DNA of 64,000 nt from Epichloe hybrida (GCA_019022495.1 JAFEKR010000002.1:682001-746000); one strand, 5' to 3'; shown: positions 48,962 to 62,944, numbered from the stretch's first letter. Notes: generated from the sequence alone by a model not told the origin. Numbers and translations: made by a program.

Positions 48962-49099
48962 GTTATAGGCTATTGTACTTAACCTAATTGTTCTTTTAGC
49001 TTTAAAACGAAAGTTAATCGTTTCTAAGCATCTAATAGGGTTTAACACTACAAATTTAAGCATAAAAATATTACTACTTCTTTATCTAATAAAAAAGAA

Positions 49100-51775
49100 C
49101 CTAATAAGATTATTAGTAAGTTATAAACCCTTTTTCTTATAATAATCCTATTATCTAATATATATTTAGTGCCTAAAATTACAGAAATAGTAATAACAAA
49201 TAATCAATCTTCTATAACGAACTTTATTTCGAAAAAATAACATTAAAATAATACTCTTTCTAAAGAGTTTTTACTAGAAAAAGCTATTACTTTAGTTATT
49301 AGGTTTATGTTACAAAATAACCTAGCTTTTAACGTAATAGATAGTAGCTCTTTTAAAGAACTATTATCTTATTATTCTAGGTAAGTAACTTATTTTCTTT
49401 TATTACTATTAACTCTAAGCTAATTAAATCTAAGCAATAAGAATAAGGTTTCTTTACTAAGTTATAGAAGTATTATACAAAGAGTTTATTCTTTATATAA
49501 TACTTCTAAAAAGGAACTTATTTCTTAGCTAAATTACTAAACATTAAACCTAGGGTCTATATTTATTTAATTAGATATTTAGACCTTAACTAATTCAAAA
49601 TCTTATTTAGGAGTTTTAGCTAGTTAGCTTAACCCTAATTTTAAGCTTAAATATAAGCTTTTAGGTAAGTTTACTTTTTATATTTAAACTTCTAAAGTTA
49701 TTAAGCTAATATAATCAGGCTTTAAATATCTCTCTAGCTTATATAGTAAAGCTTATATTTAGAAATGCTTTAATAACTTACTTCTTAACTATAATTTAGA
49801 AGCTAAGAATATTATAAGGTAAGTTTACTACTTAGTATAATGAATTTTAATATGCTAACGTATTCTTAAGCTTTACTAGAGATAATGGTTCTAATAATAA
49901 TACATTTATAACTTCTTATATTAATAAGAATTATAATATTATTATTATTAAACCTCATGATATTTGATGTATAGCACATGTCCTTAATATTATTACTAAG
50001 GATATTATTACAAAATTTATAAATTTAACATCCTTCTCCGAGAATTTAGAGGAATTTAAAAATAGCGAATATTTATATTATTCTATCGAAGAATTTTAAG
50101 CTATTAAAAATCAACCTAAGGGAAAACTATTTAAATCCTTTGTTAAAGGTAAGTTAAACCAAATTATAATATTATATTTATTAACTAACTAACCTTTTTA
50201 TAAGGTATACTAGGAAAGCTTAAAAGAATTGCTATTATTATTAAAAATAATCAAGTAATTTATAAAAAATAGCTTAAAGCTTTAAAAGAAGCTAAAAGAC
50301 TTAGTCTTATAGCTAAAAATAATAATATTACAAAAATTCCACTTAGTAAGTTAGTTTTCTATTTAATTTAATTATAATATTATACTAACTTTTTAACTAG
50401 CAAATGAAACAAGATGGAACTTTACTTGTTTAATAATTAATACTTCTTTAGAGTTAAAAGAAGCTATTAATCTATTAAATAAGTATACTAATATTGCTGC
50501 TTTAAAAGATACTATGCCTTTAACCTAAGAATGGGATGATTTAGTAACTTTAAGTAGTATATTAAAGGTTTTTTATAAACCTACTATTATATTATAAAGT
50601 CAAAAATATAATACATTAGGGTTAGTCCCTATTTTTATTATTAGGATATATGAATATCTTAATAATATAAAAGAAGACTAAATTGCTTATAAAAATAATA
50701 TAAGTTATATCTTTCTATTACTTAATTAGTGTTTATTATTACTAATATACCTTTAGAAACATTTATATGCTCCATTTAGCTAGGTCTTTATTGATTGCTT
50801 AAATATTAGTTTACAAAAGTTATAGAATTACTTTCCTAAAGATATAGAAAGTAACTATAATTTTTATAAACCTTATTTATTTACAATGTTATTAGACCCT
50901 AGGCTAAATCTAGCTATAATTGAAAAGAGATTAATAGTTAAATAACTAAAGATTAAATTACTTCTTTTAGATTTACAAAAAGAATATAAAGAGTAAGTAT
51001 TATATTTTACCTTATAAACTTATAATATCTATATTAAGTTACTAATCTTCTTTTAGAACCTATATATTATTTAAAGAAAAACAGAATTCTATCTCTAAAT
51101 TTAATAATTTAGAGATAGATAGTCTTTCTAATTTAGAAGGCCTAGAAGGGCCATAACTAACACAGAAAAGCCAATTTTCAGTAGAAATTAGTGGTTCTAA
51201 TCCTTTACCTAGAACCTTTAATAATCCTAGGCTAAAACCTAGTATAAAGCTTTATAAAGGATTATTTATAAATAAAAGGGATAAGGCTATATAAAAGACT
51301 AGAAAAAACGAAATTTCTAGCTATTTAGGGCTTAATTTAATGGATAATAAGGTAAGTTTTCTCTTTTTATATATTATATTATACATTTCACTTACTAACC
51401 ATTCATAGGAAAATATATTTAAATAGTGGGAAAGAAATATTACATCTTTCCCTATTTTAAGTATATTAGCTAGGAAATACCTAGCAATTCCTACTACCTC
51501 TAGTGCTATAGAAAGCCAGTTTAACTAGGGAGGAAATATTATTACTAAGCGCCAAACAAAACTAAAACATCATATTATTAAGGAATTATTACTATTAAAG
51601 AATTAGCTAAAGGAGGATAATATTGCTAATATTAAGCAATATACTAACCTATTTAACTATTATAGCTTTGAGTCAAATTCATCTAACTTTAAAGAAGACT
51701 TAGATCCTGAAAATCCCCAAGATTTATTAGATCTAGAGTCCTCTAGTTATTCTAATAGTGATTTAGACTTATAAG
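49100..51775 (+). pseudogene. hAT-2 transposase pseudogene with about seven introns
   Basis: Signatures in order: FLLEKAITLVIRFMLQNN (about 49,270), AHVLNIITKDIITKF (about 49,975), TNETRWNFTCL (50,400-50,435), IPLTQEWDD-like helical region, LLDPRLNLAIIEKRL (about 50,895) and the hATC dimerisation motif SILARKYLAIPTTSSAIESQ (51,462-51,525). Seven segments start GTAAGT and end AG with CTAAC/CTAAT-type branch sites: 49,381, 49,665, 49,819-49,870, 50,149-50,204, 50,346-50,400, 50,993-51,056 and 51,352-51,408. Splicing restores frame at the last three: KIPL/TNETRW, EYKE/TYILF and MDNK/ENIFK. Remaining in-frame stops are TAA and TAG, mostly at Gln or Trp positions. The final stop is about 51,773. 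The first exon limit is uncertain. Confidence 0.8.
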
Positions 51776-51808
51776 CTTTTACTTAATTATTTAGATAGAA
51801 ATTTATTT

Positions 51809-51919
51809 ATTACTATTACTATTACTATTACTATTACTATTACTATTACTATTACTATTACTATTACTATTACTATTACTATTACTATTACTATTACTAT
51901 TACTATTACTATTACTTAC
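51809..51919. repeat. (ATTACT)n microsatellite
   Basis: About 18 perfect copies of a hexamer directly after the hAT-2 transposase stop and before the right subterminal repeats. No function is evident. Confidence 0.95.
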
Positions 51920-52131
51920 TTTTTACTATTAACTATTATTACTATATTACATGTAATTATGTAATTGTAATTGTAATTATTATCTTGTAGTTGTAATTAA
52001 TTTGTAATTGTAAAGTCTATCTTGTAATTAATTGTAATTGTAGTTGTAGTTGTAATTAATTGTAATTATTACAACTACAACTACACAATTACATTTGTAG
52101 TTGTAATTAAATACAATCCTCTGAGTGCTAA

Positions 52132-55100
52132 TAGTTATTGTTATAATTTATAAATTACCTATACGCGGTGCGTTAGATTACTTAAGGGGTCTAGGGTTAA
52201 TATAAAAGAGACTGATTTTTCCCCCCTTTTACACTTTTCCTTTCTTTTATAATATCCCTTAACCTTATAAGTTACCCTTACTAGCTAAGTAATAGCTCTC
52301 TTGCTACTATTACTTAGTAGTTACTAATCTCTTTTAGTCCTTAATTATTATTATTATTTATTATTATTTATCTTAGTTTCTTGCCTTTATTTAGCTTATA
52401 AGTTTATACTCTTATTAGCATAACTTCCCTATCTAGTTTATTATAGCTAACTTATAGCTAGTTTACTATATCTAAGTCTTATGCCTAAACTCTGCCTTTA
52501 TTAATACCTTAAGAAAATCTATTAACTAAGAAATCTCCTATAAAGTCTCCCTAAAAGTAAACTTCTTCTAAAATCTTATTATAAGTTTATTATATCCTTA
52601 TAGTATCTTTATTACTAACTTACTACTAGTAAAATAACTTTAAAAAAGATTCTATATATACGCTATTATTAGTAAGTAATAATATAAAATATTCTCCTAA
52701 AACTAAGTCTTATGCCTAAACTCTGCCTTTATTAATACCTTAAGAAAATCTATTAACTAAGAAATCTCCTATAAAGTCTCCCTAAAAGTAAACTTCTTCT
52801 AAAATCTTATTATAAGTTTATTATATTCTTATAGTGTCTCTATTACTAACTTACTACTAGTAAAATAACTTTAAAGAAGATTCTATATATACGCTATTAT
52901 TAGTAAGTAATAATATAAAATATTCTCCTAAAAAACAGTACTTATAAGATTCTAGGATACCTTATTAATAAAAAAACCTTCCTAGCTAAATATAATAAGT
53001 CTTTAAGTATAATATCTTTACTTACTTATTACTTCTTTATAGCTAATATTTAATAGGCTATTTAATAAAATATGCTTATTACTTCTAAAATAATAAAAAC
53101 TATATTATAGTATATCTTTCTTAACTAAAATCTACCTAGTTATTACTAATATACTACTAGACTCTAGCTTAAATTATATAGCTTTATAATAGGCTATTTA
53201 AACTTATTAAAGCTACTCCTAAAGGTAGCTATTACTATTAAAATAAAGTAAGTATAATCCTATTTCCTAGACGCTAGATTACTACTAACTTACTACTAGC
53301 CTATTATAAAAATAAAGAAAAAGCTATAGAATACTATTCTAGTTTATAAAAATTCTAATAAGTGTAGTTATGTCTGCTATGCTTAAATATTTACTAATGC
53401 TACTTATAAGGTAAAATATAATAAATACACTATAATAGCACTACTAAGTAATACTATAAATCTAAAGACTTAGATTAATATTATAAACTATCTTTGCTTT
53501 ATAGCCTAGAATATCCTAAAGGTAAGCTTTCTTAATATATATAGCTAATACTTAACTAACTTACTAGTAGTTTACACTAAATACTATTAATTTACCTAAA
53601 TATATTAGTTCTATTAAGCTCCCTAGTATACTTTAGGTTTATATATATAGAGAGGGGGATTTTAATAATAAAGATACTCCTAAGGCCTCTTCCTCTATAG
53701 CTCCTATAGTTACTAATAATAATAAGGGACTAGTAGTCTTAAGGGCTAACTCTATTATAAAGGGATAGGTACTTAGTAGCTATATAATAAATTATTTAAG
53801 TTATCTAAGTAAATTAACTTTATTTTCTAATATCTTTAGTATATTAGGTTATAAAACATAACTACCTTATATTAACTTTGCTACTTAGCTATTACTTATA
53901 GTTATTAATAATTTCTCTAGTAATAAAATCCCTTTTTAATACCTAAGAATTCTCTAAAGTATTATAGCCCTTTTATTTAACTAGATATTTATAACGCCTC
54001 CTATTATAGTAGTGTAAAATAATTCTCTTAACTTTAAACTCTTATTTATTATCTTTAATAGTATCTTATAGTAAGGATATATCTTTTATATCTATTAGGT
54101 CCCTTTTAAAAGGTTTAAGACTAGTAATATTAAATATATTATATAATTAAGTCCTAGGTAGTAATTTTAATTAATACACTAGTCTATAACTTCTAATTGC
54201 CTTTTTAATCTTATAGGGGCCTAAATACTTTATAGCTAGCTTCTTACTAGGGTATCTTAGGTTAATGTTTTTTATTAATAATAAAATATAGTTACTAACT
54301 TTAAACCTTATTAGAGTTCTCTTCTAGTTATAATATTTTTTATATTAAGTTTATAAGTTACTTAAAAGCTACTTAATTATAGTGTGCTTCTCTCTTAGTG
54401 CTAAAATCTTACTTTTAGCTTAATTATTTACTAAAGGGATATTTACTATTACTTACTATAAACCTCTAGGATTATAACCTTATAATACCTCCGCTAGTAT
54501 ATAGCTATGCGTTAAGTGATTGCTTATGTTATACGCGAATTATACTATTAATAGGTTATCCGCCTAATTAGTCTATTTAGCATAAGCAAAAGCCCTTAAA
54601 TAATGTTCTAAGACCTAGTTTAAATATTCTATCTAACTATCTATCTAGGGGTAAAAAGCAATACTAAGTAACCACTTTATTATAAGAAAATAGCAAAAAG
54701 TTATCTAGAAACCACTAGTAAATGTGAAACCTTAGTCTATTATAATACCTTCTAGGGCTCTATAGTCTCTAAAAACATATTCTAAGAACATAGTTACTAG
54801 CCTATCACTAGTTAGTTACGTTAAAACAGGGATATAAATACTGTATTTTATAAAATAGTTAATAATAACTAAAATTACGTTATAGGTTTAATTTAAATCT
54901 TTCACTAGTGGAAGTCTAGTAATAAAATCTATTAATAATTCTTAAAAAGGGCAATTAGGCACTAGTAATATAGCTAGCTTACTATATAGTTTATAATGCC
55001 TTAGTTTTAAAGTCTAATAATTTATATAAGTGCTAATATATACCTTTATATCTTTCTTTATTATTAGCTAATAATATTAGTTTATAATCTAATAAAGAGT

Positions 55101-57023
55101 TTTACTTACTTCTTAGTGCCTAGTAGTAAGGTTATTATAAGTTAGTAATAAAATTTCTTTTCTTATACCTAGAGGAATAAAAATATAATTCTTAAATATT
55201 AATAGCTTAGAGAGTCTAATTAACTATGTCTAGGATATAGCTAAATTGCCACTTTTAAGTAACTTTAATTAACCTATAGTAAAGTCATTGCCTTACTATG
55301 CTTTATATAATAAGACTTAAATTAGGGGTTTTAATTCTAAGCTCTTTTCTAAAAAGTTAGAGTTAAACTTAGGAGAGGTTCTCTAAATAGATTAGATCCT
55401 AGCTATAATATCTCTATAAGTAATTAGTTTAATAAATGCTTCTAGTCTTATAGGGACATAAATAAGTAATGTTTTTAAGGGGCGCCCTTACTACTTACTA
55501 GTAATAACCTATGCTAGTCTATCTCTATTAGCAATAGCTAGTCTAATAGGAAAATTAAAATAATTAAGCAATAAACAATGCATACGCTAGGTACTAATAG
55601 TATTACTATAGCTAGCTTATTGCTTATTAACTAAAGTATAAAAAGTATTAAATAACCTTACTAATATAACTCTTCTAAGATTATCTAGATTATTAGGTTC
55701 TTTAGGAATATAGTTAAGTTATAATTTTTTAAAACCCTAGATATTAGTAGTATTATTGCAGCGTTATTATAACTAACTATTAGTTATATTAAGTGACGTT
55801 TTTATAGAGCCTATAGCATTAATAATATTACTATAGTGTTCCTATCTCTTATTATTTATAAATTTAGATAAAAAGGTAAGAAGTTATATAGTTACTACTT
55901 TCTCTTTCCTTGCCTTACTTATAAAATCTAGTCTTCTTAAAAGTAAGTTAGTAAGATTTAATTTCCTTATATAATATATAATCTTAAAGTTAAAAGAATA
56001 AAGCTTATTAAGCGTAGTTACTTACTTACTAGTAAGCTTAGGCTTTATAGTAAAATACTTATAGTTTAAATAATCTATAATAACTTTAATTATATAAGCT
56101 AAATAAGCAAGATAGTATCTCTATATATAAAAAGCCTCTTAGATAGCTAATAATTTACTATTAGGTATTAAATATTATAATTTAGTATTAGTTATCTTTC
56201 TTAATATAAACGCAACTAGGTGCTAGTAACCTAGCACTAATATTATAAGTATAGCCTTAATTATATGTCTAGATATATCTATCTCCACTCTAAGATACGT
56301 AAGTGGGTTAAAATGCACTAAAATTAGCGCTTCCTAAAATCTTTATTAAAGCTCTCTAAACGCTACTATCTTACAGGGTTTTAGTTTAAATATTACTAGT
56401 TAATTCCCTCTAAGGCAATCTATTAATAGAATAATAACTTTACTATACTATTTAATAAAATAGCAGTAAAATCCAGTAAAACCAAGAAATAACTAAATAT
56501 TAAAAACACTATATAGTATTAGCTAGGTTATAATTACTTTAACTCTTACTAGGTCTATTATAATACCTTTCTCTAATATCTTAAAGCCTAAAAATTTAAC
56601 TTCCTTAACTAAAAATTAACACTTCTTAAGGTTAATAAAAAGACCTACCTCTCTAAACCTATATAAAACTTATTTAACGTGCTCTATATAATCTTTAACC
56701 TTACTACTATATATTAGCATATTATCTAGATAAATAATGTAAGTCTTATTAATAAGTCCTTTAAGAGTATTATTAATATACTCCTAAAAAGTCACTAGTG
56801 CGTTAACTAGTCTAAATAGCATCACTAGATATTTAAAGTAGCTATATTAATAATAAAACGCTATTTTCCACTTATTACCTAAGCAAATACGTAGCTAGTA
56901 GTATATATCTTTTAAATCTAGGACTATAAAAATAACTACGCCTACTAATTAATTAAGAATTTTAGCAATAAGGGGCAAAGGGGCCTTATTCTTAATTATA
57001 ATCTTATTTAGGCCCCTAATTTT
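52132..57023 (-). mobile_element. Gypsy-A body: chromodomain Gypsy, RT to 3' region
   Basis: Read leftwards from 57,023, the reverse transcriptase begins mid-domain: GLNKIIIKNKAPLPLIAK, VLDLKDIYYQLRI and active site IYLDNMLIYSS near 56,720 (YLDD to YLDN fits RIP). The integrase C-terminus at about 54,170-54,330 contains IKYLGPYKIKKAI-like sequence. A chromodomain lies at about 53,905-54,055 (EFKVKRIILHYYNRRRYKYL, then KGYNTLENS), with its two cage Trp codons now TAG. From about 53,900 to 52,132 I see only the 3' non-coding part and the 231-bp duplication. The 5' part lies beyond Copia-3, outside the window. Confidence 0.75.
52472..52933. repeat. 231-bp tandem duplication
   Basis: Two head-to-tail copies start at 52,472 and 52,703 with ctaagtcttatgcctaaac. 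They differ by only a few C/T and G/A changes (for example tatatccttatagtatc against tatattcttatagtgtc). This lies in the 3' non-coding part of Gypsy-A. Confidence 0.95.
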
Positions 57024-57815
57024 TGAAATGTAGGGAGCTAGTTGCTAGCTGGCAACAGCTGTACAGGTACGGCTCTACGGTTAGGGACTAATAGAGCCAC
57101 CACGTTAAATATTTAACGCAACGCAACGGAAGGTTTCGGCAGTTATTAACTAATTAAATTCAATCTAGATGACTTTTACAATATCTTATATACTAATAGA
57201 ATTGATTTTAGTGATGTTGTACAGGCAATGCGGCTGTTAGATTAAGAGGCCTAGCTATCTAGCTAGATTAAAAAGATCTTCTTCCTCTTATATACTCACT
57301 AACTGTATTAGTAAATCCGGACCGCTAAAGAGGTCTTACAGGCTACTTTTTATTTTCCGTAAAATTCATTTGTATGTAAAATCCAAAAAATCGACTTACT
57401 ACTATATAAACTAGCAACCTATATGCACTAAATTTTAGTCTAAAAAATATTCCTATATAAAATAAAAGCCCTGTCTTCTAGCTTTAATTTGCTATATGCA
57501 AGACTTTTGTATAACCTCTAGTTAAAGAGAAAATCACTATTAAAGATAGCTATAGGGTAACCTGCTTATGTCACCCTAGCTTACCTAATTACTAGTGGCG
57601 CTGCGGTTATGGCTACGCTTGTAGCCACAACGCAATTAAATAATCCATAATTAATAATTGATTTAGATTAGTTATTCACACGGTTAGTCGTAGCTATTAA
57701 TAGCTACCTTTGTGACCGTTAATAGCTATAGTGTAGCTATTAGGCTTAAAATGCAAGCTAGTAATAGAAAGGTCCTTTAACTAGAAAGGGCTAAAAATAG
57801 GTCTTATTTTTAACA
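57024..57815 (-). repeat. Copia-3 3' LTR
   Basis: A 792-bp LTR, left in the plus-strand view. The outer left end keeps ggcaacagctgtacaggtac. The inner right end is converted in the dyad region (agtcgtagctattaatagc). Confidence 0.88.
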
Positions 57816-58059
57816 CCCCCTTTACAAAAGAATTACATATAAGCTAATTAAAAGCGTATAAAGTAATATAGGGTAAACAAGAACTTTTAGATATAAACAG
57901 ATAAAAGGGAAAAATAGGAAAAGATAAAAGACCCCCCTTTTAAATTCCTAGCTATTATTAAATATAGCTCCCTTTTTAGCGTTGTTTTTAGTTCCTTGTT
58001 AAAGGGATTTAGTTGTTGGTTTTTAGTAATTATTAAGCCCTAAGAGCCTAATAAAAGCC

Positions 58060-61000
58060 TAATAAAGAGGCCTAGATAATGGTTTCGTTAGGCTATCTGC
58101 AGGCATTAACTTCGTATCTAGATATTCGATCTTAGCTAAACCCTTTAAAACCTGTTGCCTAATATAGTTAAACTTTAGCAAGGTATGCTTTATATAGCTA
58201 TATAAGGCAGGGTTATAGGCAGTGGTTATAGCGCCTTAATTATTGCAATATATCTAGATAGGGGGAGAAATAGGGGTTTTTAGCTCCTTAAATAAGCCCT
58301 AAAGCCACTATAGCTCCCGGAAGGTCTTGCAGATAGCGTTAGCTTTAGCTTCTAATGTTAATAGAGCTATTGTACTAGCTTTCTTTGATTTCTAGCTAAT
58401 AGGTCCGCTAGCTAGCTTAAATAGATAAGTATAGGTTAATTTAGAGGTCTTTTTATCCCCTGTAAAATCACTATTATAATAACCTATTAGGCTTTTGCTA
58501 GCTATACTTTTAGGGTCTCCCCTATAAATTATAGTAAGGAATTTAGTCCCTAATAGGTACCTAAGCAGGTTTTTAGCTGCTTTTAGGTGCTCTATATAGG
58601 GCCTAGCTAGTGCTATAGATAGCCACTAAAGTGTAAAGGCTATGTCTGGCCTTGTAAGTAATATTAGGTACATTATAGTCCCTATAATACACTAATAGAG
58701 CTTGATTTCGCTAGCTATTAAAAGCTTAGTGATCTGTGTAGCTAAAACGCCTAGCTAAAGAGGTATGCTAATAGGCTTACTATCTAGTATGTTAAATCGA
58801 TTTAAAGCCTCTAAGATATACTAAGATTAATGAATTTTCAGGACCCTATTAGGTCTATCTTGTACGATTTAAACCCCTAAGAAGAATTCAGCTAGCCCCC
58901 TATCTTCTATTAGATAGACTTTATGAAGTTCCTCTTTAAGTCTTTAGATATAACGTAAATCCGGTCTAATTAGAAGACAATTATTTACATACGTGATAAT
59001 AAAGGTTTTAGTGGAGGAATTATAGAATATAGCTAGGTTAGAAATTAGAGGGCTAAATCCTAGGGACTTTAGCACTATAATTAGTGCTTGTTGCCATTCC
59101 CTTAAGCTCTGTTTTAGGCTATATAAAGATTTCTATAATAAAATTACTTAATCTTTAGAAGGTTTATAGCTAAAACTTTTAGCTAATTTAGCTAATTTAG
59201 GATTTACTTCAAGGAATTTAATAAATCCATCTAGAATAACTATATAAATCTGTTATTATAGCTTACTATTAAGAAAAGCTCCTATAAAATCGACCTATTC
59301 GATTTCCTAGTTATTCTAAGCCACTAGGGCTAGTAAAATCCTCTAGCTAGGGGGAATGCTTATAGCTACAAAGGTCTCTAGATAATCTAGACCTTTGACT
59401 TGTATAAATCCCTTAGCAATGAGTTAGGCCTTGTATTTTAAAGGATTATTTTCTTTATCCTTTTTAAGCTTATAAATAAGCCTATTCTTTAGTACTTTTT
59501 GGCCCTTAGGTACTTAGTCTTTCCCTATAAATTTAAAAGTACTAGCCTTTAGAAGCTATTTATATTCCTTATACGTAGCTTCTATCTATTTATCCCTTTT
59601 AGGGCTAGATATAGCTTGCTTCTAGGTCTTAGGTTTAGGGCTATTAGGGTTATTTTCCTTTAGCTTCTCCTATACCTTAAAGCAGATTTCTTTTATAAAA
59701 TCTAGAGAAAAGGGGAACTAATATTAACATCCATAGGGTTAATATTAGGGTTAAAGTTAGTAATTTTGTTAAAATCAAGGTCCGGAGTCAAAATCTAATT
59801 TCCTAGTGAAGTTACGGGCGTGGCCTCCTCTAAGGCCTCTAGAATTAGTTCCTTAGGGGGTTATACAGGCCCTATAAGGTGTTTTTCTTAACCTATAGGG
59901 GGACCTCCTATGTTATCTATAGGGTAATCCTTTAAAACTTAATTTAGATCTTGATTTTCTAAATTATTTTCCCCCTCTAAAGGGTTATCCCCTATAGAAA
60001 GCCTAGGTAATCCTTTAGAGATAGGACCTATAGGCTTTATAATCTTAATAAAGCTAGTCTTTATAACTAGCCTTTTAGAGGGGATATACACTAGATAGGT
60101 GTTAGAACCTAGTGTAGCTAATAACCTTTTAGGGATAGTTCTAGCTACTAACTTCTAGGCTTTAGGTTGTTTTTCTAGGGGGATTAGAATCTCGCAGTGA
60201 GATCCTATGGCTCTAATACTGCTAATATTAGTTATATAAGGCTAATTTAGCTCCCTAGCTAGTAGTTATTTAGGGCTTTTATCCTTTGTGGTATTAGCAG
60301 TTATATTAACTAGGTTAATAACTATAAGTAATACAAAACACCATAGATATAAGGGTAATTTTGCTTATAGATATAAGGACTAGAAGTTATAAATTTAATC
60401 CCTTTAGAATTTAACTAGGTTTAACAACTAGAATCGATTTCTTAGCCTCTATTAAAGTGAAGGTGCCTAGGATATTAACCTAGTTGATTTTTAAGCCCTC
60501 TAAAGAAGCCCTTAATAGCCCTATAAACAGTTGGGCCTTCCTTATTTAGTAATAAGAACACCCACTTATATCTAGTTTTTCGATTAACTAGAAATAAGCA
60601 AATTAACTGTTTATTGTATAGTATAGGGCTGATTTTTAGCGTATCCCTCTCTATTTGATCTAGAGCTCTAGGGGGGTTAGGGATAGCTAATTTCCTAGGT
60701 CTTCTAACTGCCTTAGATTAATCATAAGCTATACATTTAAAGTCTTTATCCTTGATTTTAGAAAAATCAGGGATTCCTTTAGTTATAAGGCTTGTTTTCT
60801 TTAGCAAAGGAAGCCCTAGGTGCCCTAATCATACATGCCATAGGCTAGCTAGTTCTAGTAACTTTTAATATTGAAGGTCTTTAGGGCCTGAATTAGGGTC
60901 TAGATTCGGGTCTAGATTAGGGCCCTCTCTGTCAGTCCCCTGCTAGGCCCCTTAAGAACCATAGGCCTCTTAGGGAGGTATTAGAGACCTTTTTCCTTTA

Positions 61001-62940
61001 CTAAGGCCCTCTAACACCCCTAAATCTATTTCTTTAGATTTATAAGGGACCTAACCTAGGGCTATAGGCGTTGGAGAAGGGACTAAATCCCCTAAATCAT
61101 CCCGTATAACTTCTTCAATATCATTATCATTTTCGTTGATTTCAGCGATTTCGTCTAAATCAGAAGCCCAATCCGGCTTTTTAGAGGGAATTTGAACCTC
61201 TATAGGGTAGCTAATCGGATAGCTATGACCCCTAAAGCTAGCATAGGTAAAAGGTTAGATATAATGAGATTTTTTACAGGGCCCTTTATGTAACGTTAGT
61301 GTAGATTGGTTTTTAACGTGAAAGAAAAAACCATGTTTTACTATATTTAGGGCAGCAATACAAGACCTATCTTTAAGATAAAGATAGTTTTTTATAAAGT
61401 AACCGCTAGATATATAGTGAATAAGGCCACTAACTATATTAACATTAAGCTAGGGAAAATATAGAGTATCCTTTAGCACTAAGGTCCTATATTTATTAGG
61501 TTTATTTTAATATAAGACCTTAAAAACAGCACTACCATGACCCTTAGGATAAATAGGGCCACCACTAGTTATAATAGGGTCGGATTCCCCCTTCTTAAAA
61601 GGGGTATAATCCCTAAAGACCTCCTTAGAATTAACTATATGTATAGTTAAACCTGTATTATATAATAGGGCCTTTTTCATGTCTTTACTATAATAATTAA
61701 AACCATTTAAGGTATTAATTTCTTGTTTTTTATTATCCGAATCACTAGAGCTAGAATTAGAGCTACTATCGCTAGGGCTCTTATAACTAGTCTTGTAATT
61801 ACTAGGTTTCTTATACGAATTAAGGGCTCCGTTAGAAAGGTTGTAATTTCCTAGCATAAAAGAACCCTCTGTAAGTTCTTTAGTATCCTTTTTATCTGAT
61901 TTTTGACCCTTTTGCTTCTTTTTCTTCTTGTTAGAATTAGAAGAGCCCTTATTTTCTTCAGAGCCTTCTTTCTTCTTTTTCTTCTAACCTTTAGGGGCCT
62001 TTTCTTTATCTTTAGCGCCCTTTTCTAGGTCTTTAGCCCTATAATTCAGGGTTTTGGCTACCGTAGATAACTTATCCCTCTGTTTAGCTAGAAGGTCTGC
62101 CATTAGAAATTCAAGATTTAGGGCTTCTAAGGGGACCCCTATAGCCCTATTCGTACGCATGCTAAATCGTTGCCTCTTAGCCCACTGAGGTAAGGTTGAT
62201 TTTAGGGATTAAAGATATTAATTAACCTGATCTATAGGATTAATTAGGACCCCTAAAATCGATAATCTAGCTAGTAGATTATTAAAGACTGCATTAAAGG
62301 CTTCTAAAGTCCCCTTAAATCCATGAAAATTCAGGTTATGAAATTCAGAATATAGGGACCCCCTCTGGATTTTAACGCTATGTGAATATTGCCTAACAAG
62401 TAAATTATAGGCTTCTTCAGGTGATTTTTGCTAAGTTATAGCGGCTTGGGGGCCTTCCGTATAACTATCCCTTAGTAACATTAGGATAATAGCTTGGTTA
62501 GCGTCCCCTAGCGCCCTAGAAATATCCGGATTATCTAGAAAATTAGGCATGCCTAAAGCTCTAAATTAGATAGCTAGGGCTTGTTTCCATTGATCGAAAT
62601 TTTCAGCTCCTTTAAGCTTAGCAGTCTTAGGGAAGCTATAAACCCTCTTATTAAATTCCTTAATAATTGAATTATTAAAGGCAGCTTATACAGAGCTAGA
62701 TTCAGGTGCCTTATCTTAAATAGGCTGCTGAATTTGCTGCTAACTAGCGGGCTTAGTAGCTTCCACACCCTCCATAGGTCTATCATTAATAGCTAAAGTC
62801 AAGGACTCTAGCTTCTCTATTACTAAATCAATAGCATTTTGTTGTTTAATAACCTGCTCTTTTAGCTGGTTATTTAGAACCTCTTGCGCACTAAGATCAG
62901 GGACTGGAGGTCCCTGACCTTGTTGATTAGTAGCTATCTT
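58060..62940 (-). pseudogene. Copia-3 gag-pol pseudogene
   Basis: Read leftwards from 62,940: gag with a helical N-terminus (VLNNQLKEQVIKQQNAIDLV), a central gag domain (LKGAENFDQWKQALAI and GTLEAFNAVFNNLLARL) and a Lys-rich linker (61,890-62,050). Two short clean frames remain, at 62,574-62,786 and 61,507-61,857; the latter covers the protease site YNTGLTIHIV, a degenerate DTGAS. The reverse transcriptase active site near 58,995 reads TYVNN (YVDD altered by RIP). RNase H includes GYYNSDFTGDKKTSKL (about 58,420) and ends DTKLMPADSLTKPL (58,080-58,120), a Copia hallmark. Many in-frame TAA and TAG codons make it inactive. Confidence 0.8.
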
Positions 62941-62944
62941 CTAA

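Larger units (their letters stand above)
46295..52123 (+). mobile_element. hAT-2, autonomous-type hAT transposon (decayed)
   Basis: It is 5,829 bp long with termini CAGACAATTG (46,295) and the complement CAGAGGATTG at the right end (52,123). It is flanked by a perfect 8-bp duplication, agtgctaa (46,287-46,294 and 52,124-52,131). Subterminal regions (about 46,310-46,470 and 51,940-52,115) are packed with tgtaattgtagttgtaat units in both orientations. Inside are a 41-bp tandem array, a solo LTR (48,159-48,961) and a transposase pseudogene with a hATC dimerisation motif. It is less RIP-mutated than its neighbours in the transposase region. Confidence 0.88.
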
